Source: DASYAN01 sp034431765 (GTDB lineage: Bacteria; Chloroflexota; Ktedonobacteria; Ktedonobacterales; Ktedonobacteraceae). From it: DNA of 46,021 bases. The number at the start of each line of letters is the position of its first letter. Position 1 is the stretch's first letter. A program made the position numbers and the translations under genes. A model generated the notes under the pieces. It was not told the origin of the DNA. It made no database searches and saw nothing but the letters and a program-made list of their open reading frames with translations. Location: contig DAOUDD010000126.1 in the NCBI GenBank assembly GCA_034431765.1, positions 1 through 46,021 of the forward strand. The letters run 5' to 3'. Positions 14,620 through 23,487 of this stretch are shown here, one piece after another.

Positions 14620-15111
14620 ATGGCAGCGGATAGTTCATTTGATATAGTATCACAGTTTGACGAGCAAGAACTGGTAAATGCACTTGATCAGACCAAGCGA
14701 GAAGTGCAGAATCGCTATGATTTAAAGGATACAAAGACAGAAATTGTCCATAGCAAAGACACCATCACGATCACTACTGACAGTGAGATCAGCTTAAAAA
14801 GTGTGCGCGACATTCTTGACTCAAAAGCGTTAAAAAGAGGCTTGTCGCTCAAGGTCTTTAAAGCTGGCAAAGAAGAGCCTGCAGCAGGAAGCAGGATAAG
14901 ACAAGTCCTGACATTGCAGCAGGGAATCTCGCAGGAGCTGGGGAAAGAGATTAGCAAGTTCATTCGCGATACCTATCCCAAGGTCAAGCCACAGATTCAG
15001 GGAGAAACGGTGCGCGTGACCGCGAAAAGCAAGGATGAGTTGCAATCTGTTATCGCAGCCCTCAAGCAGAAAGATTATACAGTTCCTCTGCAATTTACAA
15101 ACTATCGGTAA
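14620..15111 (+). CDS. yajQ: YajQ family (DUF520) nucleotide-binding protein
   Basis: 163 residues matching the family along its whole length: SSFDIVSQFDEQELVNALDQ at the start, NRYDLKDTK, an SRIRQVLTLQQGIS segment, IRDTYPKVKPQIQGETVRV and a C-terminal PLQFTNYR. Family members bind RNA or nucleotides; in some Proteobacteria a YajQ binds cyclic di-GMP and acts with a transcription factor. Whether that holds here is unknown. AGAGAGGA lies before the ATG. Monocistronic, with a hairpin downstream. Confidence 0.93.
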   Translation: MAADSSFDIVSQFDEQELVNALDQTKREVQNRYDLKDTKTEIVHSKDTITITTDSEISLKSVRDILDSKALKRGLSLKVFKAGKEEPAAGSRIRQVLTLQQGISQELGKEISKFIRDTYPKVKPQIQGETVRVTAKSKDELQSVIAALKQKDYTVPLQFTNYR

Positions 15112-15141
15112 TACTGTAATTTAGTATAATACAATTTTAAG

Positions 15142-15184
15142 CGGAAACCTGGTCCTCTAGCAGTATACTGGACTCAGGTTTCCG
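15142..15184 (+). terminator. Hairpin downstream of yajQ
   Basis: CGGAAACCTG / CAGGTTTCCG is a perfect 10-bp stem that can extend by TCC/GGA across the large loop. It begins 31 nt after the yajQ stop. There is no clear T-tract, so it may be a terminator or only a stabilising 3' structure. Confidence 0.5.
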
Positions 15185-15369
15185 AAAGAGTGATGCTTAT
15201 ATTTTTATAGCAGCAGTTGTAGTAGGGTTATATGAAAGCATAGAGCGAGAAGGGAAATAGGTCTTCTTGCCATATTGGGGTACTTTAGTACCAAAAAAGA
15301 GTTCAAGTTCTAGAATTGTAGTAACCTACCATTGACTAGACCTGGCCGACAACTGGAGGTGAGAAGTAT

Positions 15370-15462
15370 ATGCATGGTTGCACACGCTTCTCAAAGCTCC
15401 TCTCGTTCGAGAAAGTGGATCTCTCATGCCTGGGAACAGACACGTTTTTAGTGCAGCGATGA
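15370..15462 (+). CDS. Possible 30-residue leader peptide upstream of the TPR gene
   Basis: ATG at 15370 has an excellent GGAGGTGAG eight nt upstream. It opens a 30-codon frame, MHGCTRFSKLLSFEKV..., whose TGA overlaps an in-frame ATG of the TPR gene (ATGA at 15459-15462). The TPR frame itself has no comparable ribosome-binding site. Translational coupling through this short frame is possible. A chance frame, or use of TTG 15378 as the true start, are alternatives. Confidence 0.3.
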   Translation: MHGCTRFSKLLSFEKVDLSCLGTDTFLVQR

Positions 15463-18400
15463 ACGCAGCCGATCATAACCGGTGGGATAGTCATTGGTCA
15501 GCAGCATTGCAGGATTACCAGCAAGCGCTGGCCGAGTTTCCAGATGATGTAACTGCACGCAGCGGTCTTGGCTTTTGCTTTATGCAAACGAAGCAATGGC
15601 AAAAAGCGCTGGATGAGTATCAAACGGTTTTGCAGAGTGAGCCAGGCAATGTCATCGCGCTAAGCAAAATCGCTGAAATTTATGGCATTTTGAATAGACG
15701 AGCAGATGCATTTCAAGCGTATATGCATCTTGCCGATCTCTATGCACAGGCTGGTCAAGGAACACGGGCAGAGGCAGCGTGGCAAAAAGCGGTCCAGTTG
15801 TCCCCCATTAGTCCTGAGCCGTACGAACGGCTGGCAAATTACTATTTTGAGAAAAAAGATATTGCACAGATGCTCCAGCACCGGCTAGCTGCTGCGCGAG
15901 CATATCTTCAAAGGGATGAACTCCGATCTGCACGCCTACAGTGTGAAGAAGTATTGCGAGCAGATGGAACAAATACACAGGCACAACAATTGCTCCTGTA
16001 CATTCTAAGTGGGAGTCCAGAGGGTTCTCATCCAGCCAGTGCAGGAGGAGCAGCATTTACATCGGCAATTCGTCCAGATTCTGCAACAGGTATACCAGAA
16101 AATCCGGCTACTAGGGGGACATCGAGTGCTCCACCACAAAAAGCGCTCGACGCATCTGGTTGGCCTGTGAGCGATTCAGGAACGTCGGGAAATACAAGCG
16201 GAGGAAATACTGGCATCATGGGTAACATGGGTAGCGCAGGAAACTATGGTGGGGTCAGCAATCCAGGGCCATCGCCAACAATGGTTGGTAGTGGAGGAGG
16301 TATGAGTTCTGCACCTCAGCAACGGATCAGTGCCAACCAGGTCACGGAAGCATTGCAGCAAGCGCAGCTATATCAAAGCCAGGGACGTTTCAATGATGCT
16401 ATCGACCTCTGTGAGCAAATATTGCAGAGTGGTTTTGACAGGCCAGATGCTCGCTACTTCCTGGGATGGCTCTATCAAGAACAGCAGCGCTGGGACGATG
16501 CGATAGGGCAGTTTCAACACCTGCTCGGCGATCCAGATTACGCACTCTCGTGCTATTATGCGCTTGGACAATGTTATCGAGCGCGTGGTGATCTACGCAC
16601 AGCAACGGTACACTTTGACGAGGCGGTTGATCGAGTAAACCTGGACGCTCTGACCATGGAGGAGTCGGATCAGCTTGTCCAACTCTGTCAGGAGGCTGCC
16701 GAGGCACATCGTTTGCTAGGAGAACAGGATCAGGCGCTTACTGTGTACAATGCGCTGTTGGGCTTCTTGCGCAGTCGCGGTTGGGATGATAAAGTAGCGC
16801 AGGTCGAGTTTATGCTCCAGCAGGCGCAGAATAGCCCCGCGCCCGCACAGGCTGCACCCACAAACTCTTCGCAAGCAGGGGTAACGCAGGCACCGGTTCC
16901 AGCAGAGATATCTGATATTCCTGAAGCCCCGACAATGGCATTTGAGGCAACCAACCTGGGGAATGGTACACAGGCACCGGCAGCATCTCCTCAGAAGTCA
17001 ACTACGTCAGGAGAACTGCCAGACTGGCTCACTGGTATTCTCAATGATGACAAAGGGCCGGCGGCCAGTAAGCCCGCCAGTCCTGTCGCGGATAAGCCTG
17101 CACAGGCGATGGCACAGCCAGCCGCTCAACAGCAGGGAGGAGCGAACGTTGAGGACATTACACCGATTCCTCCAACTCCACCTGCTCCTCCTGTCCAGAC
17201 GGCACAAGCATCTTCGCTTTCCTGGTTAACGGATGACGTGCAGCCTACTAGCACTCGTGTCTTGCCTGATGAGCCTGTTATTCCAATCAAGCAAGAGCCG
17301 CCTGTCCAACAATATGCGGTAGTGCCTGAGGCACCACCCCCACCTGCACCAGTACAGCAGACAGCAGTACCGGATTTTTCAAGCTTGCAGATGCCTCCTG
17401 CCCCTCCAAGATCGTCGCAGGAACAGAAGCCAGGATTGGAGGATCTGCTCAACCAGATTGCAGGCCCACGTGATCTTAGCTCAGGCCAGGTCGCGGAGGC
17501 AGTTCTGCTCAGTACAGCGCAATTGCCCGAAGGTATACGTGGGCAAGTTGTACGCTCCATGGAAGACATTCAGAAATATATCAATCACGGGCTGCTCAAT
17601 TCCGCCCTTGAAGAATGTCTGAAAGTGATCAATATCGCACCACAATATCTGGATGTACACCAGGTGCTGTGCGAAATCTATGTGCGTCAAGGCAAAATGG
17701 AGCAGGCTATCACCAAGTATGGTATTCTGGTTGACACCTATATCTCCAATGGACGCACCGACGACGCTGTTGCTACATACCGACGCATTCTCCAATTGGA
17801 GCCGAACAACATCACCTATCGCATGCGTCTGATCACTCTGCTCTCCTCGCATGGGAACAAAGAAGATCTGCTGCGTGAACGTACCCTGGCGGCAGAATCC
17901 TACCTGCGGCTGGGCTATGTCGATCGTGCGATGACCGAACTGGAGCAGGCATTACAGGAGAACCCTGCAAGTGTACCGACGCGCTTGAACTATGCACTTG
18001 CGCTGCAGAAGTTGGGACGTTCCCAGCAAGCGGTAGCAGAATACCAACGTGTTCTGCAAGTTGATCCACGCAATCTCACAGCGCTGGTACGCTGGCATAT
18101 TGCAATGATCACCACACAGGGCACCCCGCGCTCAACCTCGCTCGAAGTGCTCACGCGTATTCGCTGGCAACTACGGGGTGAAGGTCAGAGGAACGCCGAC
18201 GCTGTAATACGCGAATATCGCCAGGCGTTAGAGATCTATCCAAACAACGCTGACGTGCAATATGCACTAGGCCAGGTTTACCAGCAATGTGGTCAGTTTG
18301 AGCAAGCTATCGACGCTTACACGCAGGCAACGCGTGATAGTGCGGTTGAGATCCTGGCTAGGACAAGTATGGCACAGGTGTACCTCGCTCAGGGCAAGCC

Positions 18401-19325
18401 TGAACCTGCAATTGGGCAGTTGGAACAAGCACAGCAAAAGGTACGACAGACCTCTAAAAGTATAGATCCAGCGGTGTGGGCTGCACGCCCTCGTGAAGAA
18501 GGCGAAGAGCACCAGGCCCCAGAGATGGAGATCGCTTTACAGCTTGCCAAAGCGTACGAGCGTACTGGTCGCAAGGAGCAAATGCATGCGCTGTTACGTC
18601 AGGTGAAGCAAGCCAGACCCGCAGAGAGCGAAGTAGCTTCAACCCTGACAGAGATCGCTACGCGCCAGGGTGATACAGAGGGAACACTCCGCGAGTATCT
18701 CGACCTTGTACGTCACTATCGGAACAATAAGCAGACGGACAATGCGATCAATGTGCTCAACGAAATGGTGCGCCTGGCTCCACAGGATGCGTTAGCGCAT
18801 GAAGAACTTGCCGATATCTACATTCAGCGTGGCCTGTTGGATGAGGGTATTGCAGAGCTGAGATTGCTTGCGGACATTCATCTGCGCAATGGCAATCTAG
18901 AGCAAGCTGGCAATGCGATCCAGCGCATTGGCAATATCTACTCGGAGATGGGCAACAACGAAGAGGCTCTCACAAGTCTATTCCGCGCGGCTGAACTGAA
19001 CCCGGAGTCAATGGATCTACTGCGCGAAGTCGTAAGCTACTGCTTGCAGCAGGGACGTAGTCAGGATGCAGTGAAATATCAGGAGCAGATTGCGCGTCAC
19101 TACTTTGAGACGCAACAGGTAAAAGAAGCGGTTGCAGCGCTTCAGCAGTTAATCACCATAGATCGCTCGAACTACGACGCCTATGATATGCTTGGACAGA
19201 CCTACCAGTCAGTAGGAGAATATGAGCAAGCCAGCCGCGTTTACCGCAACCTTGCCAAGGTCAATCCTGGTAGCTCTATCGCTCGTGAACGCCTGGCGAC
19301 ACTGCAAGAATTGCGCACTCGTTGA
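15426..19325 (+). CDS. Giant tetratricopeptide-repeat protein
   Basis: About 1300 residues of helix-turn-helix TPR units in three blocks: roughly residues 15-180, 305-465 and 725-1295. Between them are a Gly/Ser/Asn-rich linker (about 200-300) and a Pro/Ala/Gln-rich linker (about 470-690). Repeats show the W-LG-Y-A-F-A-P pattern, for example YFLGWLYQEQQRWDDAIGQF and YDMLGQTYQSVGEYEQASRV. No signal peptide, membrane helix or catalytic domain is visible, so a cytoplasmic scaffold role is likely. The start is uncertain: TTG 15378, ATG 15426 and ATG 15459 are all in frame. 15426 is chosen because it includes the whole first repeat helix. A strong terminator follows. Confidence 0.85.
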   Translation: MPGNRHVFSAAMNAADHNRWDSHWSAALQDYQQALAEFPDDVTARSGLGFCFMQTKQWQKALDEYQTVLQSEPGNVIALSKIAEIYGILNRRADAFQAYMHLADLYAQAGQGTRAEAAWQKAVQLSPISPEPYERLANYYFEKKDIAQMLQHRLAAARAYLQRDELRSARLQCEEVLRADGTNTQAQQLLLYILSGSPEGSHPASAGGAAFTSAIRPDSATGIPENPATRGTSSAPPQKALDASGWPVSDSGTSGNTSGGNTGIMGNMGSAGNYGGVSNPGPSPTMVGSGGGMSSAPQQRISANQVTEALQQAQLYQSQGRFNDAIDLCEQILQSGFDRPDARYFLGWLYQEQQRWDDAIGQFQHLLGDPDYALSCYYALGQCYRARGDLRTATVHFDEAVDRVNLDALTMEESDQLVQLCQEAAEAHRLLGEQDQALTVYNALLGFLRSRGWDDKVAQVEFMLQQAQNSPAPAQAAPTNSSQAGVTQAPVPAEISDIPEAPTMAFEATNLGNGTQAPAASPQKSTTSGELPDWLTGILNDDKGPAASKPASPVADKPAQAMAQPAAQQQGGANVEDITPIPPTPPAPPVQTAQASSLSWLTDDVQPTSTRVLPDEPVIPIKQEPPVQQYAVVPEAPPPPAPVQQTAVPDFSSLQMPPAPPRSSQEQKPGLEDLLNQIAGPRDLSSGQVAEAVLLSTAQLPEGIRGQVVRSMEDIQKYINHGLLNSALEECLKVINIAPQYLDVHQVLCEIYVRQGKMEQAITKYGILVDTYISNGRTDDAVATYRRILQLEPNNITYRMRLITLLSSHGNKEDLLRERTLAAESYLRLGYVDRAMTELEQALQENPASVPTRLNYALALQKLGRSQQAVAEYQRVLQVDPRNLTALVRWHIAMITTQGTPRSTSLEVLTRIRWQLRGEGQRNADAVIREYRQALEIYPNNADVQYALGQVYQQCGQFEQAIDAYTQATRDSAVEILARTSMAQVYLAQGKPEPAIGQLEQAQQKVRQTSKSIDPAVWAARPREEGEEHQAPEMEIALQLAKAYERTGRKEQMHALLRQVKQARPAESEVASTLTEIATRQGDTEGTLREYLDLVRHYRNNKQTDNAINVLNEMVRLAPQDALAHEELADIYIQRGLLDEGIAELRLLADIHLRNGNLEQAGNAIQRIGNIYSEMGNNEEALTSLFRAAELNPESMDLLREVVSYCLQQGRSQDAVKYQEQIARHYFETQQVKEAVAALQQLITIDRSNYDAYDMLGQTYQSVGEYEQASRVYRNLAKVNPGSSIARERLATLQELRTR

Positions 19326-19330
19326 TTAGA

Positions 19331-19386
19331 GCAGAGAAGAAGGGGGCCAGGAGAAACTGCGTTTCCCCTGGCCCCCTTCTTCTCTG
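19331..19386. terminator. Strong bidirectional terminator
   Basis: A 21-bp perfect stem starting GCAGAGAAGAAGGGGGCC and closing with GGCCCCCTTCTTCTCTGC. It lies between the stop codons of the converging TPR and G1 peptidase genes. On the plus strand the second arm carries the CT-rich tract CCCCCTTCTTCTC. Confidence 0.85.
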
Positions 19387-19420
19387 CGCGAGCGGAATAA
19401 GTTTGATAGCACTTACAGTA

Positions 19421-20482
19421 TTAATACGCTCCATGCCAGGTGACAGTAAAAGCGTTTCCACCAAAGAGAGGCCCTATAGTAGCAAGAGGAATACCTGAGC
19501 CTTGTTGGTATATCTGTGCAGAGATATGCGGGAATGCGCCGATATTAGTGAGAGCGCTCTGTCCATTCTGGCGTGTACGACAGTTTGTCATCCCGACAGC
19601 GTTTGCCCCCAGGTTTGGTTGCGAGAAACGAGCCAGTGGATAGAGGTAGCCTCCACCACCACTTACACGTTCGACAATACATTCACTTGTTGCACCATCC
19701 GAGAAATTGACTGCACTGCGTACGTAAACTGAATTATAATCATTCGCTCCATTCGAGACATTCTGTATCCAGAAGTAATCATACCCAGAATTGTTTAAGT
19801 TTGATTCTGCGTAAGCAATTATTGTATCGCCGACATGGAGGCGAGACAACGGCAGCGCTTGCTCTGGCATGTTGGGCGCAACCTCCCACCAGGAAGTATT
19901 GACCTGTTGCCCATAACTGTTCACACTTATGTCCACTCCTGTTTGAACAACAACTGTTCGCGCGCCAGCAGCACCACTAGACCAGCCTCCAACCCCTGCC
20001 CACAATGACACATGTACACGTCTATCGGTAGTGTTGATACGCGGTATTGTGAACTGAGTTTCAGCAGCACGATACGTTCCCCAACCACCAGTCGCAATCG
20101 CACCTGCCCAATTTACTGTTCCACAGATGCTTCCATTGAAACAGGCGGTCGGTGCCGAGCGGGGTTCGATCAGCGTATGTGTCCCACAGGTACGGTGCTG
20201 AGCATGAGCCAGCAGATAGCTCCAACGAGCGGGATTACTGGTAAGCGCGGCACGCGAAGGCAAACCATATGCTACTAATTGCATATCGGTTAGCGCTGAT
20301 ACATTGATGTTACGTGGCGGTTGTAAACATGGTTCCTGCACCTGCCCAACAGGTGCACTTCTCGTCGCACTCTGTAGAGAAAGCGGCGAGATAAAGAGTA
20401 GTACCAAAGTCCCGATAAGCAGCAGACACATCTGTCTCTGTGTGGTTAGCCACCAACGTTTTCTTTGAACAACGATTCGCAT
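19421..20482 (-). CDS. G1 family (eqolisin-type) glutamic endopeptidase, exported
   Basis: An acid-active endopeptidase of the glutamic fold, probably secreted or anchored: a basic N-terminus is followed by a hydrophobic segment (about 18-36). The mature part shows NWAGAIATGG (124-133), FTIPRI, LWAGVGGW, VVVQTGVDIS with candidate catalytic Gln180, SWWEVAPNMP (197-206) and ATSECIVERV with candidate catalytic Glu267. These match the Gln/Glu dyad motifs of the family. The 353-residue form starting at ATG 20482 is used; TTG 20491, three codons upstream, has a better-spaced GAGGAG. The frame stays open upstream into the divergent GH4 gene, but that part is spurious. Confidence 0.85.
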   Translation of the reverse strand: MRIVVQRKRWWLTTQRQMCLLLIGTLVLLFISPLSLQSATRSAPVGQVQEPCLQPPRNINVSALTDMQLVAYGLPSRAALTSNPARWSYLLAHAQHRTCGTHTLIEPRSAPTACFNGSICGTVNWAGAIATGGWGTYRAAETQFTIPRINTTDRRVHVSLWAGVGGWSSGAAGARTVVVQTGVDISVNSYGQQVNTSWWEVAPNMPEQALPLSRLHVGDTIIAYAESNLNNSGYDYFWIQNVSNGANDYNSVYVRSAVNFSDGATSECIVERVSGGGGYLYPLARFSQPNLGANAVGMTNCRTRQNGQSALTNIGAFPHISAQIYQQGSGIPLATIGPLFGGNAFTVTWHGAY

Positions 20483-20638
20483 ATCCCTTTCCAAATTGAT
20501 CTCCTCTAGTTTAAACAGCAGTCTTTTAAAAAATGGCCGCCTGCCAAAGATTCCCCGTGACGAACCCTCATTTTCATAATTCGACAGGAAGGAGTCTAAA
20601 AATATAGGCAGAGATTCCATGCTAGAGGCTTGCGGATT

Positions 20639-20668
20639 TTGCACGAACAAGGTACAGTTACTTTTAAT
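20639..20668 (+). promoter_or_regulatory. Weak candidate promoter of the GH4 gene
   Basis: TTGCAC (20639-20644), an 18-bp spacer and TTTAAT (20663-20668) in the divergent gap 20483-20795. Nothing else was recognised in this gap apart from the ribosome-binding sites at each end. Confidence 0.3.
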
Positions 20669-20795
20669 ATAGAAGAAGTTCTGTAGGCTTTGCAGAATTT
20701 GAAGAATCAGTAATACGTGTATGCTCTTAGTCCTGGCCTTGCCGGGCACATTTCTAGCAATCGACAAGGCAATACAAAAGAGAGAAGGAAACTCG

Positions 20796-22349
20796 ATGGC
20801 ACTCAAGATCGCGATGATCGGCGCGGGATCAATCGGTTTTACTCGAACACTGTTACACGACATCCTCAGCGTTCCTGAACTACAGGATACCCACTTTGCC
20901 TTGACAGATATTTCTGAACAGAATTTAGCTATGGTCGCACAACTCTGTCGCCGCGATATTGAAGCAAACAGGTTGCCTGCCACCGTTGAGACAACGATGG
21001 AGCGACGCAGGGCAATAGCTGAGAGCGATTACGTGATCTGCACAATTCGGCAGGGAGGCCTGGAAGCGTTTCAGACAGACATCGATATTCCGCTGAAATA
21101 TGGAGTTGACCAATGCGTCGGTGATACTCTATGCGCAGGCGGAATTATGTATGGACAGCGTACAATACCTCCCCTGCTCGACTTCTGCAAGGATATACGA
21201 GAAGTAGCGAAAAAAGACGCTCTCTTCCTCAACTATTCCAATCCAATGGCGATGAACACATGGGCCTGTAACACTTACGGGGGCGTTCAGACTGTGGGCC
21301 TGTGTCATGGAGTACAGGGGGCGCACTGGCAGATTACTCAGTGTATTGAGCTATGGGCGAAACGCGAAGGTCTGCTTGGGCAAGAAGAGCAACTGCATCG
21401 TCGTGACGTAGACGTGGTTGCCGCAGGTATTAACCATCAAACCTGGTTTATCAAGATTCAATGGCGCGGGATGGACATGATCCCCCGGATGCTAGAGCTA
21501 TTCGAACAACACCCCACCTTTCCAAGAACTGAGAAGGTGCGCATCGACGTACTACGCCGCTTTGGCTATTACAGCACCGAGTCTAATGGGCATCTGAGCG
21601 AGTATTTGCCCTGGTATCGCAAACGCGTTGAGGAGATCCCACAATGGATCGACCTCTCGAACTGGATTAATGGTGAGACTGGCGGCTATCTGCGCGTCTG
21701 TACGGAGGGGCGCAACTGGTTCGAGACCGACTTCCCCAACTGGCTGAGAGAAGAGCCACCAGTTATTGGACCCCAAAAGCGTAGCGAGGAGCATGGTTCA
21801 TACATCATTGAAGCACTGGAAACAGGCCGAACGTATCGTGGACATTTCAACGTCATCAACAAAGGGCATATTACCAATCTGTCGGACGGTTGCGTTATAG
21901 AGATCCCTGGTTATGTAGACAAGAACGGCATCAATATGCCAGTCGTTGGAAACCTTCCACTTGCATGTGCTGCAACCTGTAATGCGAGCGTGCGGGTACA
22001 GGAGATGGGCATGTTAGCGGCCCTGCATGGAGATGTCATGCTTTTGAAGCAGGCGATGTTGCACGATCCTCTCGTCGGCGCGGTGTGTAATCCAGAAGAA
22101 GTCTGGCAGTTGACCGACGAGATGCTGGTGGCGCAAGCGCGCTGGTTGCCACAGTATCAGGAGGAGATTCCTGCTGCACAGAAACGTTTAGCGGACGCTG
22201 AGCGCAACGGCACGCGTATCAAGACGGTGCAGACGCAGGGTGCAGCTCGTCTCCACACCAAAACAATTGAAGAGATGCAGCAGAAGGCCGAGGAAGCACG
22301 AGCCAACGCCTCTGCTGCAGATAAAGGTAAAATGACGAAAGTATCGTAG
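20796..22349 (+). CDS. Glycoside hydrolase family 4 (alpha-galactosidase/alpha-glucosidase type)
   Basis: An NAD- and Mn2+-dependent glycosidase that works by oxidation-elimination, cytoplasmic. The Rossmann start KIAMIGAGSIGFTRTLL is followed by a conserved ICTIRQGGLEA, the NYSNPMAMNTWA metal/substrate segment, LCHGVQG with the metal Cys-His pair, and GINHQTWF. The long insert with CTEGRNWFETDF and a helical C-terminal tail fit the alpha-galactosidase (MelA-like) branch, but the exact sugar cannot be told. 517 residues. ATG 20796 has GAAGGAA upstream and begins exactly at the Rossmann strand. No transporter gene is adjacent. Confidence 0.9.
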   Translation: MALKIAMIGAGSIGFTRTLLHDILSVPELQDTHFALTDISEQNLAMVAQLCRRDIEANRLPATVETTMERRRAIAESDYVICTIRQGGLEAFQTDIDIPLKYGVDQCVGDTLCAGGIMYGQRTIPPLLDFCKDIREVAKKDALFLNYSNPMAMNTWACNTYGGVQTVGLCHGVQGAHWQITQCIELWAKREGLLGQEEQLHRRDVDVVAAGINHQTWFIKIQWRGMDMIPRMLELFEQHPTFPRTEKVRIDVLRRFGYYSTESNGHLSEYLPWYRKRVEEIPQWIDLSNWINGETGGYLRVCTEGRNWFETDFPNWLREEPPVIGPQKRSEEHGSYIIEALETGRTYRGHFNVINKGHITNLSDGCVIEIPGYVDKNGINMPVVGNLPLACAATCNASVRVQEMGMLAALHGDVMLLKQAMLHDPLVGAVCNPEEVWQLTDEMLVAQARWLPQYQEEIPAAQKRLADAERNGTRIKTVQTQGAARLHTKTIEEMQQKAEEARANASAADKGKMTKVS

Positions 22350-22392
22350 AAAATCCTACATCGCCATAAAGCTTCCGAATAGCTATAGGGTC

Positions 22393-23469
22393 TTAAACTT
22401 TGGTGAGATGAGTCGTCTGGGTCACAAGACGCATCTCACGACGTTCATCTCGCCAATGTTTGAGATCAAGTAGCCGGCGATAAGTCTGATAGAAGATGGG
22501 GTTATAGACAAGATCATGTGTCTGGAGGAAGCGCAGGGGATAGCCACCGAAGCCGCGCTTGAAAAGGTAAACACCCCAGAGTTCCTGACCCTCCTCCAGG
22601 ATATTAGGAATACCACGAAAGTTGTAGTACCAGCAGCCTTGCTCTTTTGCCCACTGCATGCTTGTCCATTGAAGGAGATGATTAGGCATACGCTCACGCT
22701 GTTCATTTGCAGACGCGCCATACATATACCAGCTCCAACGACCGAAAGAGGCAGTGATAGTGCCAGCGATAGGCTTACCCTCGTACTCAGCCAGGTAGAG
22801 CACAGCTTGACCAGTCTCACCAAAGAGACGTAGTACGTCCTGGTAGTGCTGCTTACTATTGATAAAAAAGAGATCACGCGCGCTTGTTGTCTCATAGAGA
22901 CGGTAGAAGGCATCAATGTCGTCCTGACTCTCACCGCGACGAATAGTCACACCTTTACGTGTAGCCAGACGGATGTTATAGCGCCACTTCTCCTTCATAC
23001 CTGCTAACAGCTCTTTCTCATCGGGCCGTATATCGAGGACCCACTCATGGCGTATATGAACGGGATGGGGATTTGTGAGAAAACCACGGCGCTTGAGAGA
23101 CTGAAGCCATTGTACATCTCCATCGAGAGCATGTGGTTCAATTTTCAACATGAAGGCATGATATTTGCGTGCTAACACCTTTACATAGTTAAGTAAAACA
23201 GTCAGAGCAGGTGAGTCAGGATCTTCAATGATGGGACCACGAGGTGCATAGAAGTATGGTTGCTTAATAACAGGAGCCTGTGAGACCAGCACGAGCATCG
23301 CTGCACAGATATGGCCTGCATCATCTACAACAGCGACACGTAGCTTATCATAAGCGCCTACATGTGAAGCGAGTTCACCCCAATTATATGATTGGGTAAT
23401 GTTACAACGAGTAGACGATGAGACAAAATCATCCCACAGCCGACGATCTGTAATAATTCGAGCTTCCAT
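22393..23469 (-). CDS. FemAB/FemX-type aminoacyltransferase (first of a tandem pair)
   Basis: Enzymes of this GNAT-like family add amino acids from aminoacyl-tRNA to the peptidoglycan interpeptide bridge. 358 residues with the paired-GNAT layout: NITQSYNWGELASHVG (about 24-39), PYFYAPRGPIIEDPD, MKEKWRYNIRLATRKGV at the domain junction, VLYLAEYEGKPIAGTI, and YYNFRGIPN...GVYLFKRGFGG near the C-terminus. The ATG follows GGAAGG. It lies 18 nt after the second FemAB gene, with which it shares the same plan but clearly diverged sequence, so they probably form an operon adding successive residues (inference). Confidence 0.87.
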   Translation of the reverse strand: MEARIITDRRLWDDFVSSSTRCNITQSYNWGELASHVGAYDKLRVAVVDDAGHICAAMLVLVSQAPVIKQPYFYAPRGPIIEDPDSPALTVLLNYVKVLARKYHAFMLKIEPHALDGDVQWLQSLKRRGFLTNPHPVHIRHEWVLDIRPDEKELLAGMKEKWRYNIRLATRKGVTIRRGESQDDIDAFYRLYETTSARDLFFINSKQHYQDVLRLFGETGQAVLYLAEYEGKPIAGTITASFGRWSWYMYGASANEQRERMPNHLLQWTSMQWAKEQGCWYYNFRGIPNILEEGQELWGVYLFKRGFGGYPLRFLQTHDLVYNPIFYQTYRRLLDLKHWRDERREMRLVTQTTHLTKV

Positions 23470-23487
23470 TGGACCTTCCGACCTCTC

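Noticed and set aside
20150..20180. GGTTCGATC resembling a tRNA T-loop
   Set aside because: It lies inside the G1 peptidase coding sequence and no cloverleaf partner arms are present.
20483..20983. Upstream 167-codon extension of the G1 peptidase frame
   Set aside because: It runs antisense into the GH4 coding sequence and precedes the signal anchor; the real start is near 20482.
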